DNA of 64,000 nt, from NCBI GenBank assembly GCA_011109175.1, contig RDEW01000018.1, positions 985,583 to 1,049,582 on the forward strand, in the 5' to 3' direction. The position numbers and the translations under genes are program-made. This DNA is from Dicyema japonicum. Taxonomy: Eukaryota; Dicyemida; Rhombozoa; Dicyemidae. How positions within the stretch are numbered: position 1 is the stretch's first letter; each line of letters begins with the position of its first letter. Below, piece by piece: positions 1-11,182 of this stretch. The notes under the pieces are model-generated. The model had not been told where the DNA came from. It did no database searches and saw only the letters and a program-made list of their open reading frames with translations.

Positions 1-1
1 T

Positions 2-176
2 GTTATTATTAACACATCAAGTGGACATGGTAGCCTCGACAAGAAAATGGGAATTCTTAAGGATTTTTTGCATTCTATTGTATCTCCCATTTTTTTGGTG
101 GAGCTTCTATACAAACAATTTGTTTTACCGAGCATCGGCCCAATCTCACAATTAGTGGAGAATGAAAAAGTAGTCT
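2..176 (+). mobile_element. non-LTR retrotransposon RT C-terminal fragment
   Basis: One frame is open over this stretch and reads DKKMGILKDFL followed by ELLYKQFVLPS. This matches the region after the RT thumb in the EN-RT family at 46.7-48 kb (KLGIIKTIFGG, then LLYKQFIEPS). The fragment is cut by the window edge and has no other element parts around it. It is a relic; family assignment is inferred from similarity inside the window only. Confidence 0.4.
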
Positions 177-612
177 GAGACGGCTACAAATTTTATTCAA
201 TGGAGTTGTAAAAGTAGACTAATCAACACAAGTGAAAACAAAAACTAATCAAAATAGAAAATGAGTGTAAATTCACAAACTGTTCATTCCATTTTTCGAA
301 TAAGGTCAGGTCATCACGGCAAACAAAAGGTCTTGTGTTTCTAAAGCATTTCTGAAGTGGTGAATATTTATAAGCTCAATCTGCCATATTCCCCAATAAA
401 ACCTGATCCAAAGAAATCGATGATATTTCTACCGACGTTAGCACCTTCAGTGGTTCCAAAGCAGCCTTTCTGAAATTCTTGTTTTATTCACGATTTCCTA
501 AAATTTTTGTAACTAATAGTTAGTAACACTGGCCTCACTTACTTGTAGGAGTCTAGCGGCTATTAAGAAGGACGCAGCAAATGCTGTCGATTCCATAGAT
601 CGGTTATTCTTG
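177..612. other. no gene seen
   Basis: AT-rich sequence with stops in all frames. Nothing recognisable. Confidence 0.4.
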
Positions 613-949
613 TAGACGAACAGTGTAAAAATTTAGGAAATTAAAAAAGTTATTTGCATTCAACTTAAAGAATTTGTAAAAGGCTATGTTAGATTTCGAG
701 TGCATCTTATTTTTATGTAAAAAAATTATCCATCTGCCGAAATTGGAAACCTGTTGGATGATGAGGCTGTGAGAATAGCTACCTCGCTTCGTCTTGGTCT
801 TAAATTGTGTGCCGAAAGAAAATGCCGCTGTGGACGTTGGATCGANACGAACAGTGTAAAAATTTAGGAAATTAAAAAAGTTATTTGCATTCAACTCAAA
901 GAATTTTTAAAAGGCTATGTTAGGTTTCGAGTACATCTTATTTTTATGG
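613..949. repeat. two near-identical segments around a single N (613-715 and 847-949)
   Basis: About 103 bp starting gacgaacagtgtaaaaattt occurs before and immediately after the N at 846, with a few mismatches. Likely unmerged contig ends (see findings). Confidence 0.8.
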
Positions 950-1700
950 AAGATTAATTAGATTTTAATCCTTACAATGGTATCACTGTAACATCTTACA
1001 CATATTTTAGAGTATACCGTTTTTTGTTTCTGAGTGCAATATCTTAGTGATATTTTTTTAACTACTGTTTGGTAACTCTCTGGTAAGCGAATAGTCTGTC
1101 TTTAGCAACAAATTTATACAATTTTCTCTACAGACGAATAACGTTAAATAAAATCAATGAGTAATTAATAATTATGTACACTTCTACATAAAGTGAATTT
1201 TTATAACAACAAAAAGATAATCAGATATATTGACTTTTACCGATCGAATCATTACCAGTCTTCTTAACTGAACTTTTAATAAAAATGATTTTCCTCTTTA
1301 TGCCACATATCATCGTTACTGATAAAAAATTTGTTAATGTGTAGATTATCTGAAGATATTAAAATCCAAGCTTCGTTTTTATTAAATTTGTGAAAAATGC
1401 TATTAGAATATTCGACGAATCGAAGTATAAAAGTGCATTGTCTTAAAGAATTTTTATGAATCGATAAACTTCAAGATTGCTTACCAACTTCGTACCTCAC
1501 TTGGATATTCTTTTCAATAAACTATAAAATCATCTCTTAGATTGGTAGAACTCAATTATTACTTTTATTCTCAAGACTGGAAAGCAAAAGGGAGATCGAG
1601 CCATCTACCGTCATAACTCACTGACTTGCTCGAAAGCAAAACTACTTTAAAAGTAACACTTTAGCTGATACCCCATCACTTCCACAATCAAAATTTAACA
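950..1700. other. AT-rich intergenic stretch
   Basis: No open frame of interest, no repeat and no conserved motif was seen. Confidence 0.4.
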
Positions 1701-1711
1701 CGGATTTAGTA

Positions 1712-1948
1712 TTGAACACGTCAAAGCCACCCTCATATGAATGGACAGAAATGGTTCCCATTGACATCGAAAAAGCCTTCGAAAATGCGTCGATTAAACA
1801 TCTCATTTCCGAAAACTACTCCACTAACAAGATCAGACCGCAGATTAAGATCGAGATTGGCCCAGAACTCCCACTCCAATATGTAACCTATTCACCTCTA
1901 AGAGATTTGCGCTTTCCGAGACAGAACGTGAAAAACTTAATAAGCTAA
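1712..1948 (+). CDS. unrecognised open frame, doubtful
   Basis: An open stretch of 78 codons without an ATG at its beginning (first codon TTG). The translation is rich in charged and Pro residues (for example TEMVPIDIEKAFENAS). No domain is recognised, and no small introns extending it were found. It could be part of a retrotransposon ORF1, an exon of an unknown gene, or chance. Confidence 0.15.
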   Translation: MNTSKPPSYEWTEMVPIDIEKAFENASIKHLISENYSTNKIRPQIKIEIGPELPLQYVTYSPLRDLRFPRQNVKNLIS

Positions 1949-2178
1949 TTTAAAAAAGTTTTCTTTCTAGTTGGTCGAAATCAATACTAGGAATCATGTT
2001 AAACGCGAGTTTACTAAACATTTATATATTCCTATTATTAATTTATTTTGTAAACCTAGTAATTGGAACATTCTCACAGCAATTGTTCTACTCATGAATC
2101 AAAAATTTTTTAATTAAATAAAATAGAAACAAATTTTTTAATAAATTATATGTAATAATAAATAAATAAATAATATAT

Positions 2179-2304
2179 GACATGCTGGATTGATTCAAAA
2201 CTGACTATTTATATGAAGGCATCAGCTATTGTATTCATTTCGGATCAGGGTTAGAGAATAAGATTGGGTCATGGATTGGGTTAGAAGACCAGTCCAGCAT
2301 GTCA
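2179..2304. mobile_element. MITE-like element with terminal inverted repeats
   Basis: The ends TGACATGCTGGA (2179-2190) and TCCAGCATGTCA (2293-2304) are perfect inverted copies enclosing about 100 bp without coding potential. Similarity continues imperfectly for a few more bases inward. Flanks are TA-rich (tata before, cataata after), but no exact target-site duplication can be defined. A small DNA-transposon derivative is the likely explanation; a structured-RNA gene is less likely. Confidence 0.5.
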
Positions 2305-2559
2305 CATAATACTACCTAAAATATTGTAGATGATGTAATATTAACATAAAATAAAAGTAACATAAATGACGTTTTGTTCACACTGTAGAATCTGTTTCTG
2401 TAGAAGTGGAAACTGGATTCACTTCGTTGTTTTCTTTAACTTCTTTCTCAGTTTATCTGGGTTAATAAATAAATTAATTTCACCGGTTCTGAAGGTTTAT
2501 TTTACTTGAGTTTTAGTATCTCGGAAATTAGCAGAATGATGAAACTTTCATATCGTTTT

Positions 2560-4140
2560 CCATGCACGTTGATCTTCGTACAACACAGCATCGAATCCAA
2601 GACTGGAGTCCAACAAGGCAACTCCCTTGGCTCCACTACTCTTTGCCGTGGGCATCAACTGTGCAGTGACCGTCGGAAGAATCGGGAAATTGTGGCGACA
2701 GTGGTCGAGTCCGCCATCTCTGCACTATCAGCACATGGGTTAGAACCGAATCCGTATAAATGTGAAATCATAAACGTGGCTTGCGGAGGGAGAATTTTGA
2801 CTGTGCAGTGGCTACGATTTCTATTTATCTCCTGGATGTCTTGGTCACCTGACTCGAAAACGCAATTTCTCTCGGGTCTCCTCTATACGGCTGTAGCATG
2901 TCCAACTCGGAAAAGAAAAATGCATCCTTTTAACATTTCACATCCAATTCAAAACCCTGGACTCCCACGCGTCTTTAATCTTCCTCAGGAACTTTCACTT
3001 TACTCCACTAAGACATTTTTTTCTTCTATAGACACCCCCATGTTTCACAACATGAACTTGTTAAGAGCCATCGAAAAGAAGCTTATGACTGTCTTTCTAT
3101 CTTCGGCATATGCTACAAGTGGTCTCACATGGCAGATTCTACATTAACGGATCGGACGCTGAACCAGTGGCATGCATGGCTAGGAAAGTCTGATTCCCGA
3201 AGAGCGCTAATAGAAAACGAGAATGGGACAAGCTTTTATGCTCAAAGATCATAGAAGAGACAAAATCTGTGCTTGAGCAGCATCTACTAGCTTGTCTGGC
3301 TTCTGCATCGACGAACGAAAGTGGTGTCTGGCTCAGCATTACCATGCACCTCAATTGGGACACCATTGGATGTGATTTTTTCCGCCTCGAAATAGATGTT
3401 TGCACGATCCATCGATGTAAATTTGGAAGAANGACAAGCTTTTATGCTCAAAGATCATAGAAGAGATAAAACCTGTGCTTGAGCAGCATCTACTAGCTTG
3501 TCTGGCTTCTGCATCGACGAACGAAAGTGGTGTCTGGCTCAGCATTACCATGCACCTCACTTGGGACACTATTGGATGGGATTTCCGTCCGCCTCAAAAT
3601 AGATGTTTGCACGATCCATCGATGTAAATTTGGAAGAATGATCCACGCGAAAGGTCTTCACGCTCTTTCCTACTAGAGGAGTGCTGGAATGAGTCTAAAA
3701 CACGACGCAATCTACGAAGTTATTGTTGGGGAATTGAGGCTGTTGGATTTCCTGTCCAATTGGAGCGACCCGGACTTGACCCATCCAACCAAAGACCGGA
3801 CGGAACTTTTCTTTTCCCATGAAAAAGTAGTAGATACTTAGCCAAGGACGCCACCTGTGTGAATAGTATCTCTCCAACTTTGTTATGACAGCAACTAATC
3901 CAGGCTTTTCCTTGGAGAAGGTTGGGACCCTAAAGATGATGAAATACGTATGTTTTTTTGGACAATTTATCTTTGAGCCAGTCGCTGTGGAAACGTCAGG
4001 AATCATAAGAAGCAAGTCACTTGTCCTACTAAACAGAATCTGTTCCCTCATCTCGAGGAAGAAAAATAATTTAAGACAAAAGAGCACATTGAGCGCATTT
4101 CTTTTCAAATCGTTCTCAATTATGAGAGCAGCCAGTAGTT
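2560..4140 (+). mobile_element. degenerate non-LTR retrotransposon, Cys-rich C-terminal family (copy 1)
   Basis: The remains read in several frames. Near 2605 is the RT signature GVQQGNSLG, continuing after a frameshift as LLFAVGINCAV, then LEPNPYKCEIINV. From 3260 comes the C-terminal region (LACLASASTNESGVWLS, then IDVCTIHRCKFG), then FPVQLERPGLDP, RPDGTFLFP and FEPVAVETSGI near 3980. The same blocks in the same order occur at 34.5-35.4 kb and 52.9-53.4 kb. Frameshifts, stops and a duplication around the N at 3432 show it is dead. The YADD core was not found. Confidence 0.7.
3237..3627. repeat. two copies around a single N (3237-3431, 3433-3627)
   Basis: About 195 bp beginning gacaagcttttatgctcaaa is present on both sides of the N at 3432 with scattered mismatches. 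It duplicates part of the C-terminal region of the surrounding retrotransposon relic. Confidence 0.85.
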
Positions 4141-4490
4141 GTTTACTGTTAGTTTTTGCACTAAACTGTTTTTATTTAAAAAAAAGAAAGAATGTAATCA
4201 CTTAATTAGTCGACATAATATGAAAAAATAGTGAATGAACCCAATATTAAAGTTAAAAGCCAAAATAACCGATTATTAATTATAAAGTAACTATAATTGT
4301 GAACATTTTTGTTATATTTTAACAAGAAAATAGTAGTAACAATCAATGAGAATGCAGCAGTTACACAAACAGCTATTATATTTTTGTTTTTTTGTCGAAA
4401 GCTTTGGATATATAAGGCAGACTGCGGTCAAACATCCTGTATATTCCAAAGCCTTCATAATTGACACGTTAACAGTGTACAAACAATCTC
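4141..4490. other. AT-rich spacer between two retrotransposons
   Basis: No gene recognised. The overlapping open frames here are short and unrelated to known proteins. Confidence 0.35.
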
Positions 4491-7010
4491 CTAAGACCGA
4501 TTTTTTCGAAAAACCCACTGATGCTCCTTTAGTATATCATTACGTTCTATATTTTCAGAATGTCTGTTGAATACAATTTTTTCCATAACTCTTGAGATCG
4601 TCGGTATAAGGCTTATGGGCCTATAACTGGTTGTTAAGTACCCAGGTTTCTCAGATTTACTTATCATACTCGTCAATTTCCAATGCGAAGGTATATGACC
4701 CAACCTGATACTGCACGTAGAAACATCCCAGATATTCGTAGAGTAAATGGGGTGCTTCATTAAATAAACGAATAGCGATCTTGTCCNATGGGCCTATAAC
4801 TGGTTGTTAAGTACCCAGGTTTCCCAGATTTACGTATCATACTCGTCAATTTCCAATGCGAAGGTATATGACCCAACCTGATAATGCACGTAGAAACATC
4901 CCAGATATTCGTAGAGTAAATGGGGTGCTTCATTAAATAAACGAATAGCGATCTTGTCCTTTCCAGGAGCATTGTCTTTAGTGCATTTTACCGCATTTTC
5001 AACTTTACCAGCGTTTATAGGGCTGTGACGTAGAAGTAAAAACTAATTACTTTATTCAGTTTTTCTTTTATAGAACTGAGGGCCAAACGAGACAGTCGCT
5101 CATCAGCGTTAACCTGCTGTATTTTCGAGAGTTCATACCCAAACAGGTTAGGAATTTCTTCTAAAGATACAGGAGACTCATCATGACATTGCAACAGTGG
5201 AATTTCTTTTCTGGATTTACGTCCGGTTACTTTATTATAAACTTTCAAAAAGTTTGGTTTTTTTCGATACAACTCGCTGCACTGAGCTATCCAAAAATTA
5301 TATTTAACTTTTTCTAATCTGCTTATTTCTTGTGTGATCATCATAATTGTTAGCTCCATGAGCCTACAGTCATGGGGATCAGGACATCGACGTAGGTTGT
5401 TTTTCAAGCATTGTTTACTCTTCAAAATGACTATAACATTTCTTGGTGTCAAATGAGAATTCTTGTTTAGAGGTACGATTTAAAAAAACAATTACAGAGT
5501 CACTCGAACTATCAAGATCCAGCTTGGAAGACTCCGAATTACTAAATTTCCCAAAACGTTCCAAATATATAGCAATGCTTTTTCGGTAATGGTCCCAGTT
5601 TATACTTGTCAGATCATCGCGTACTAGAGCAGGCTTGACCTCTAAAAGAGCTAGGTTGAGTTTATAAAGGATTGGTAGATGATCACCACCAATATCACCA
5701 ACGGTCGTTCCAAAAATTGATGAACAGATTCCGATATTAACGCCATTCCCAAATAATCCCATAATAGTGATTCGTGATCGAGGACATCACAACAGAAAAC
5801 CCGGAAGACACAGACATATCTTTCAAAACAAAGCCGTCTCTGTTCGTCTCCAAACAACCAAACGAGGTATCTTTAGAGTTTAAGTCCCCCAAAAAAATCG
5901 AGAACGGTGGATTTTCATCATGAAAAAAATTCTCGATAAGATAAGGATACGAAAATAATTTTTTAGAATACATTCTTCTAATTTTCATCCACATATTTTT
6001 CACTCATACTTCCAGGTAAACAAACTCACACAATTCTTGGGAGATGACCCGTTCCTGCAACCGAGCCAGACTTCCATTTAATATCAAGAGAACAACATCT
6101 TTCAAGTTGAAAATTATCCTCACTTTTTAACTTCGTTTCATCAACAATTAATATATCAACGGGATTGGTGGATAGCATATGCGCAAGTCCAGAACGCCTT
6201 CTCTTTAAAGATCTGGCGTTCAGCACAATGACAGTAAAAACAGACTTCATACTTGTAGAACCTCTGCCTCTCCAAATAAGAGGACAGGTTCCTGACGTCA
6301 ATTTATTTTTCAGAACAAATATAAACCAACAGCATTTATCAATTCCAAGTCTGCAACTGGGCCTTCCACCAAATTAGGAGTACCGACAGTATTCCCTTTG
6401 TTCATGTAATTGGTAACAATGTTTGTGTTGTCAGAGGTTCCGTTAGAATCCACGGTCGACATTTTCGCGTCTATTTGGGTTGAAAAATCACATTTTAGAT
6501 TTTCCCCAAACACTTTCAACAGCCTCAGCTTTAGCCCACTTAACGGGTCGAAACAGCTTCTTAGTCATGTCTTTAGCACCTAGTTACCGGTTTTGTGTGC
6601 CATTCAAAACGAACTCTCTCGAACCCAAACACCATACCCAGTCTACAAGTGACGTGGCTTCCGCACAGACTTCAAAGTTTATTTTACAACAGGATGACTG
6701 CGCCCGTCCTTCATGAAACGTTGGGAAGAGAAACCAGGTCGTAGAGTTTCTGTAAAATAAAGATTCAAGTCATCATCTGAGACCCAAGAAGGGATTCCCT
6801 TCACAACACCAGTGGAAGGATATAGGACGGAAGTGGTAAAAACATGTCCATCAATACCAAATGGCGTTTTCAACTCAAAATCATCGACACAAGCGTTCAT
6901 ATCCTCTTTTGAGGCAAATTCAAGCGTGAATATGCCTGGTTTGCTTAATGTAATTCGTGCCTTACTGGCAGTCGCTGAGTTTGATTGTATGCTTTAACGT
7001 TTAATCCGTC
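4491..7010 (-). mobile_element. Jockey/CR1-like non-LTR retrotransposon (ORF1 + endonuclease + partial RT)
   Basis: Read from high to low coordinates. The ORF1-like part (about 6980-6480) contains KPGIFTLEFASKED and STGVVKGIPSWVSDDDL, typical of the RRM-like part of LINE ORF1. The apurinic-type endonuclease follows (6250-5600) with VLNARSLKRRR, DILIVDETKL, IFLGDLNSKDTSFGC and GGDHLPILY. A linker follows, then the RT N-terminal part (4980-4491) with RLGHIPSHWK and SYRPISLIPTISRVMEKIV. The element stops before the catalytic YADD, so it is truncated or rearranged at its 3' side. Frameshifts separate the blocks. Confidence 0.8.
4615..4959. repeat. two 172-bp copies around a single N (4615-4786, 4788-4959)
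   Basis: Nearly identical copies of an RT segment (encoding the SHWKLTSMI region on the minus strand) flank the N at 4787. Probable unmerged assembly overlap. Confidence 0.9.
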
Positions 7011-7245
7011 CCAAAACCTTTTTTTAATTCCCAGATTCACTACAAGAGAATCATAAGCCAAGTTAGACGAAGCAGTTTGTCCTGATACAACAATCTCATA
7101 TAGTTAATTGGTGGGTATTTCAATCCCCTTCTTTGATTTAGACTTCACTGTCGGTTTACCTTCATTAGCCAATTATCCTTTCTTGACGCTTTCCCAACTT
7201 TACTTTTTGTCGAAATTTTGACACATATAACGCAATCTTATAGAG

Positions 7246-8160
7246 AAGTGGTTCTCAAATTTAAAAAAAAGTCGCGGTCCTCTTTTATTTTTTTAATTGC
7301 ACGGTCCTCTTTTATTTTTTTAATTGCTCACGGTCCTCCATTAAATTAGTGAATTAACATTTTAACAAAAACAAAAATTAGTGCAAAATTAAAAAATGAT
7401 AATTAATGAGATGGATGCACTTGTTTAGCAGTTTTTCATCACCAGTTTTTCAAAGTCGGGTTGTGTTTTGGACAATGCAACCCTCATGTCATTTGGCACA
7501 TCCAATCTATCGCGGAATTTTGATTTGATGGTAAGCAGTGATGAAAACGCTGTCTAACATTCATAGGTAGTTGCAAATGGAATAAGCAGTTTAAGTCCCA
7601 TCTTTGCCAATTCTGAATAGGACTCAGCCATTTGAATCCAAAAATCGCTTTGAGTAACTTCGTTGAAAACGTGTTTTGCATATCCATCATTAATCAAATC
7701 GATAAATTGTTCCTGAATTATGGAAAATATCTAAAAATTTATAAATATCCAAAAAACACCTAGAAATTTCTCTACTAATAAATAATATATGTTGTTTCAT
7801 CACATCATTGGTGTAGTTGTCCATGCATGGCAATGGAGGACTGTTGTATATCTTCCTTGCAGTTGTAAATTAACAAAATTCACAGATTCAAATATATCCA
7901 CCAGAAATGCCAATAAAGTCAATAAACGAGTATCAGAAAAATTTTCACGCAGTTTTGGTTTGACGTCTTTAAGAAATTCATGTATTTCTTTTTGTAGTAT
8001 AAATGCTCTCTTCAATACTTTTCCTTTTAAAAGCCATCTCACATTGATCAAATCTGGAATTGATCAATCTTTGGGTTTTGAATTTGAAGAAATCAACATC
8101 CTTTTGTGTTGAACTAGGATGTTTGGATTCCTTGCTCGGCTTAAGTGAAGCAGACGCCAA
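7246..8160 (-). mobile_element. hAT transposon relic (ZBED5/Buster-like transposase C-terminus)
   Basis: On the minus strand the frames read VRWLLKGKVLKRAFILQKEI and LLAFLVDIFESVNFVNLQLQG (8045-7870). After a disrupted section they read FWIQMAESYSELAKMGLKLL and FATTYECQTAFSSLLTIKS, ending in RDRLDVPNDMRVALS (about 7640-7480). These are the conserved C-terminal blocks of hAT transposases of the ZBED5/GTF2IRD2 type. The sequence aagtggttctcaaat at 7246-7260 matches the usual hAT terminal repeat and is followed by short tandem copies ending in cggtcctc (7274-7340). The matching right end was not found. Stops and shifts show the copy is dead. Confidence 0.7.
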
Positions 8161-8460
8161 AACGTGAGAACACAGGACACACTGTGGTTTTAATTTACCT
8201 TCAAAAGTTATCAGAGTGAATACATATTTGATATATGTATTTTTATTTATTGAATTATTTTAACAGGACATTCCCACAAGGATAAAATTGAGCACGTTCC
8301 TTTTTAAATTTAATTCAAAATTCAAAATAATTTAAAAATATAATATAAAAATAGACTAATATAAATTACTAAAGATTGTTCCGCGGTTTTTTTTAAATTA
8401 ATATTAAATTCAACAATAAAAATTTAAAATAAAAAAATACTTAAAATATTAATTTATGGT
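8161..8460. other. AT-rich stretch
   Basis: No coding signal. It may contain the eroded right part of the neighbouring hAT element, but no terminal repeat was seen. Confidence 0.3.
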
Positions 8461-8473
8461 ATATCCTAACAAA

Positions 8474-8982
8474 AAAAAACCGGTGCTTATGTACAACTCG
8501 GGTACATGGATGGTCACAGAGCTGGAGCTCAAGAAAATGGATATATTTCATGAAAACAATTACGTAATTTACTGGGCCTAGGTTGGCCCAAGAAGATTTC
8601 AAATAAAAAATTATACTCCGTTGTACAATCGAGGCCAATAGCATCGACATTATTAATTCAAGATAGAGACTGTTTGGGCACGTGCTTAGAATGGACAGAA
8701 ACGCCCCTGCAAATATAATAATGGATAAGTACTTTAAAAATGAGAACAAACCTTAGTTCAGAGGAAGACCTAGAGTCATTTCACCCGTGGCTCTGAACAA
8801 GGATCTTAATGGAATTGAAAAAAAAACTTAAATCTGCACAAGACCTAGAAGATATACGGACAGATGCGCAAAAACAGATGGCGACGGAAATGCCTAGTCA
8901 AGCAAATGTCGAAACTTGTGGCACAAACAGGACCTTAGTTAATATAACGTTTTTTGGTTCTGTGAAAGTGCTTTTAATAATA
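8474..8982 (+). mobile_element. 5'-truncated RTE-like retrotransposon with target-site duplication
   Basis: Translations give KPVLMYNSGTWMVTELEL, then LRLFGHVLRMDRNAPANI and FRGRPRV. This is the C-terminal end of RTE-type RT proteins (compare LYNAGTWGISD and RWRLFGHILKID at 50.7-51 kb). The copy ends in gtgaaagtgcttttaataataat, a short AAT-rich tail. The 13-mer atatcctaacaaa flanks it exactly (8461-8473 and 8983-8995), as expected for target-primed insertion. A stop before FRGRPR shows it is not functional. Confidence 0.75.
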
Positions 8983-9003
8983 ATATCCTAACAAATATAA
9001 ATA

Positions 9004-9419
9004 TTACAAGTCCTTCATTCCAGTTGATGTAGTCAATGACCAGACCTCACTAAGCTCTGAATATATCAGAAGCAAATTCCTCGGTTTTATCAGATTTTAT
9101 TTTGTCTTGATGAACTATCAAAATCGCACAACGATGCACTTTCTTTACATCATTAGCTGTAATCGAATGTCCCATCGTGACGAGTTCATGGCATTTCCCA
9201 GAGTGGACAACAGTAAACGAATATTCTTTCCTTTTCCGTGACCCCATTGGGCCACTTCGAATACATCATAATTATTACTCGTTTCCGGGTGACGGAAAAC
9301 TGTTCACCACCACTCTTTTTAATTCCCTCATCGATTTTGAAGCCACCAAGTACATCATCAAAAGCTAAGCTCATTAAATGATACACATCTCCGCATCTTC
9401 GAGACTTCTCAGTGAACAT
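9004..9419 (-). pseudogene. auxilin/GAK-type J-domain fragment, frame-disrupted
   Basis: Minus-strand frames contain LAFDDVLGGFK, GKGKNIRLLLSTL, ITANDVKKVHRCAILIVHQDK and ELSEVWSLTTSTGMKDL followed by TAA. The order and spacing match the C-terminus of auxilin/GAK (clathrin uncoating co-chaperones): an F-D-D-L-L-type motif, the GKERNIR helix and a J-domain ending near the protein end. Two features argue against an ordinary gene. The three J-domain blocks lie in different frames with no intron able to join them, and the invariant HPD tripeptide reads HQD. It could be a pseudogene or a real gene with base errors. The RTE insertion lies directly downstream. Confidence 0.5.
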
Positions 9420-9740
9420 GGTCTTTTCTATGGAGGAATGATTACTCTAATGAGTAGGGCAACATGCGTCAATAAAGTCAATTTCAATTCAGAGTTAGAG
9501 TTTAGTCTAAAAATAATGATTAATTTAAAAAATGTCAAAAAAAGGTTTCTATAAAAAGTTTTTTAGGTCAATTTGGTCAACTTTTTAGATTTTTAGGTCA
9601 ATTTTTTTAATTAGGTCAATTTTTAAATACAAATTTAAATAATATAATTATATCATAATTTTAAGCATCAAAATAAATTTAAAATAATCGCCGTGACATT
9701 TCTGTCTTATTGTAACAAATTTTTAACTGAATTATAGAGT
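9420..9740. other. AT-rich region with repeats of a short motif
   Basis: The motif ttaggtcaattttt recurs three times between 9560 and 9630, just upstream of the hAT-like coding relic. Similar agtcaattttt motifs lie beyond its 3' end (10868-10945). They may be subterminal repeats of that element. No gene seen. Confidence 0.4.
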
Positions 9741-9744
9741 ACAT

Positions 9745-10859
9745 ATGCCTAAAAATAAGCCTTCCGATTTTAAAAAAGCTGAAAATATTTGTGAAAAATA
9801 TCCCAAAGAATTTTCAATTACACCGAATGGAATGCCTTTTTTGTAAATTATGAGAGTTACCCGTAACTTGCAAGAAACAATTTTTTGTGAACAAACACAG
9901 GGAAACACAGAAGCACTTTTTACGAATAAATATATCCACAAATAAAAAGCAGTTGAATATTGTTACTGATGATTTCTTCAGTACACTCTATAAATTGAGG
10001 AATCGAGCAATTATCACCTTATTCGAAAGTATTGGGCATCGACTTCTTTCAAAGTTTACTTGCCGCAATATAGTAGAAATTTTAGCTCAAAAAAGATATC
10101 CAAAATAATTAATTTAATTTCAAATAAAAAAGTTAGTTTGAACAATTTAATTGTTAAGGTTTTTGATTGTGGACGAAACTGATGTTGGGAGAAACAAATT
10201 TGTTATTTGTCTAGTTGAAACGTTGGCAACTCCGCAAAGCTCTTACCTAATAGAAATTGATTCCTCTCCGAATTCGTCTATCTTCAGTCAAATTATTAAT
10301 GACACTATTCGGAAAATTAATGTTGAAACAATTTTTCTCTTATATTTTTTGCTGCACATGCGGGCTATAAATATTATGGCTCTCGTGAAAGTGCTAATAA
10401 TAAATAATAAACAATTTTTCTCTCCTTATTACCACCGATGCTGCTCAATATGTGGTTTCTGCAGGAAATACTCTCAAGTTATTATATTCTAGTCTATACC
10501 ATATCACATGTTTTGCTCATTTACTGCATAATTGTGCACTTATAATAAAAGTATTTTATCCCCAAGTCGACAAATTGATTGCTTATATTAAAGCACTTGT
10601 TGTAAAGAACATTTATTTAAAGAAATTGGGTACCTACCAGAACCAATAGTTACGAGATGGGGTAGCTGGCTTTACTATGCTACAAACCTGACAAATGTTG
10701 TTCAAATATGCACTTCCTTAAAAGATTCTTTGCTTATTAAAAGAGCGAAAGAATGTTTATTTAATGAACAACTTCATGAAGATCTAACGACGATAATATC
10801 ACAATATTCACCTTTATTACATTTGCTTGGTAGTTTATATATGAAAATAAAGTTGTAAC
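9745..10859 (+). mobile_element. hAT-like transposase relic
   Basis: The open frame starts with ATG and reads MPKNKPSDFKKAENICEKY. Further blocks are VDETDVGRNKFVICLVETL (near 10165), TTDAAQYVVSAGNTLK with HITCFAHLLHNCA (near 10435-10530), and PIVTRWGSWLYYATNLTNV (near 10645). DE-T-D, the DAA..M/V..AG..L block, H-TC-AH-L and RWGSWL are hallmarks of hAT-superfamily transposases. The blocks lie in shifted frames and are interrupted by a 68-bp retrotransposon tail, so the gene is dead. Its 3' end is repeated around the N at 10992. Confidence 0.65.
10341..10408 (+). mobile_element. 68-bp RTE 3'-tail insertion with 15-bp target-site duplication
   Basis: The segment contains tgcacatgcgggctataaat and gtgaaagtgctaataataaa, the 3' end shared with the RTE-like copies at 8.9, 14.7 and 17.3 kb. 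It is flanked by exact copies of aaacaatttttctct (10326-10340 and 10409-10423). Removing the insert and one repeat brings neighbouring hAT blocks closer together. Confidence 0.8.
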
Positions 10860-11182
10860 TAGTATTTTTTAAGTCAATTTTTCGGTCAATTTTTAAAATT
10901 TTAAGATCAATTAAATTTAAGGAAAATTTTTATTTTTTAAGTCAATAAAAATGTTGCCCTCCAGATAAGGCTTTTCTTTATTTTCAATAGTNACGATAAT
11001 ATCACAATATTCACCTTTAATACATTTGCTTGGTAGTTTATATATGAAAATAAAGTTGTACTAGTATTTTTTAAGTCAATTTTTAAAATTTTAAGATCAA
11101 TTAAATTTTTCGGAAAATTTTTATTTTTTTAAGTCAATAAAAATGTTGCCCTCCTGATAAGGCTTTTCTTTATTTTCAATAT
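10790..11182. repeat. two copies around a single N (10790-10990, 10993-11182)
   Basis: The 3' end of the hAT relic, starting acgataatatcacaatattc, is repeated after the N at 10992 with small indels. Confidence 0.85.

Noticed and set aside
3139-3569. Minus-strand frames reading LRCMVMLSQTPLSFVDAEARQA
   Set aside because: They are the antisense of the retrotransposon C-terminal region on the plus strand and appear twice only because of the duplication around the N.
9121-9240. Small introns to repair the auxilin-like frame
   Set aside because: All GT...AG combinations ending at the only available AG lead to stops or delete conserved helix residues; frameshift is the simpler reading.
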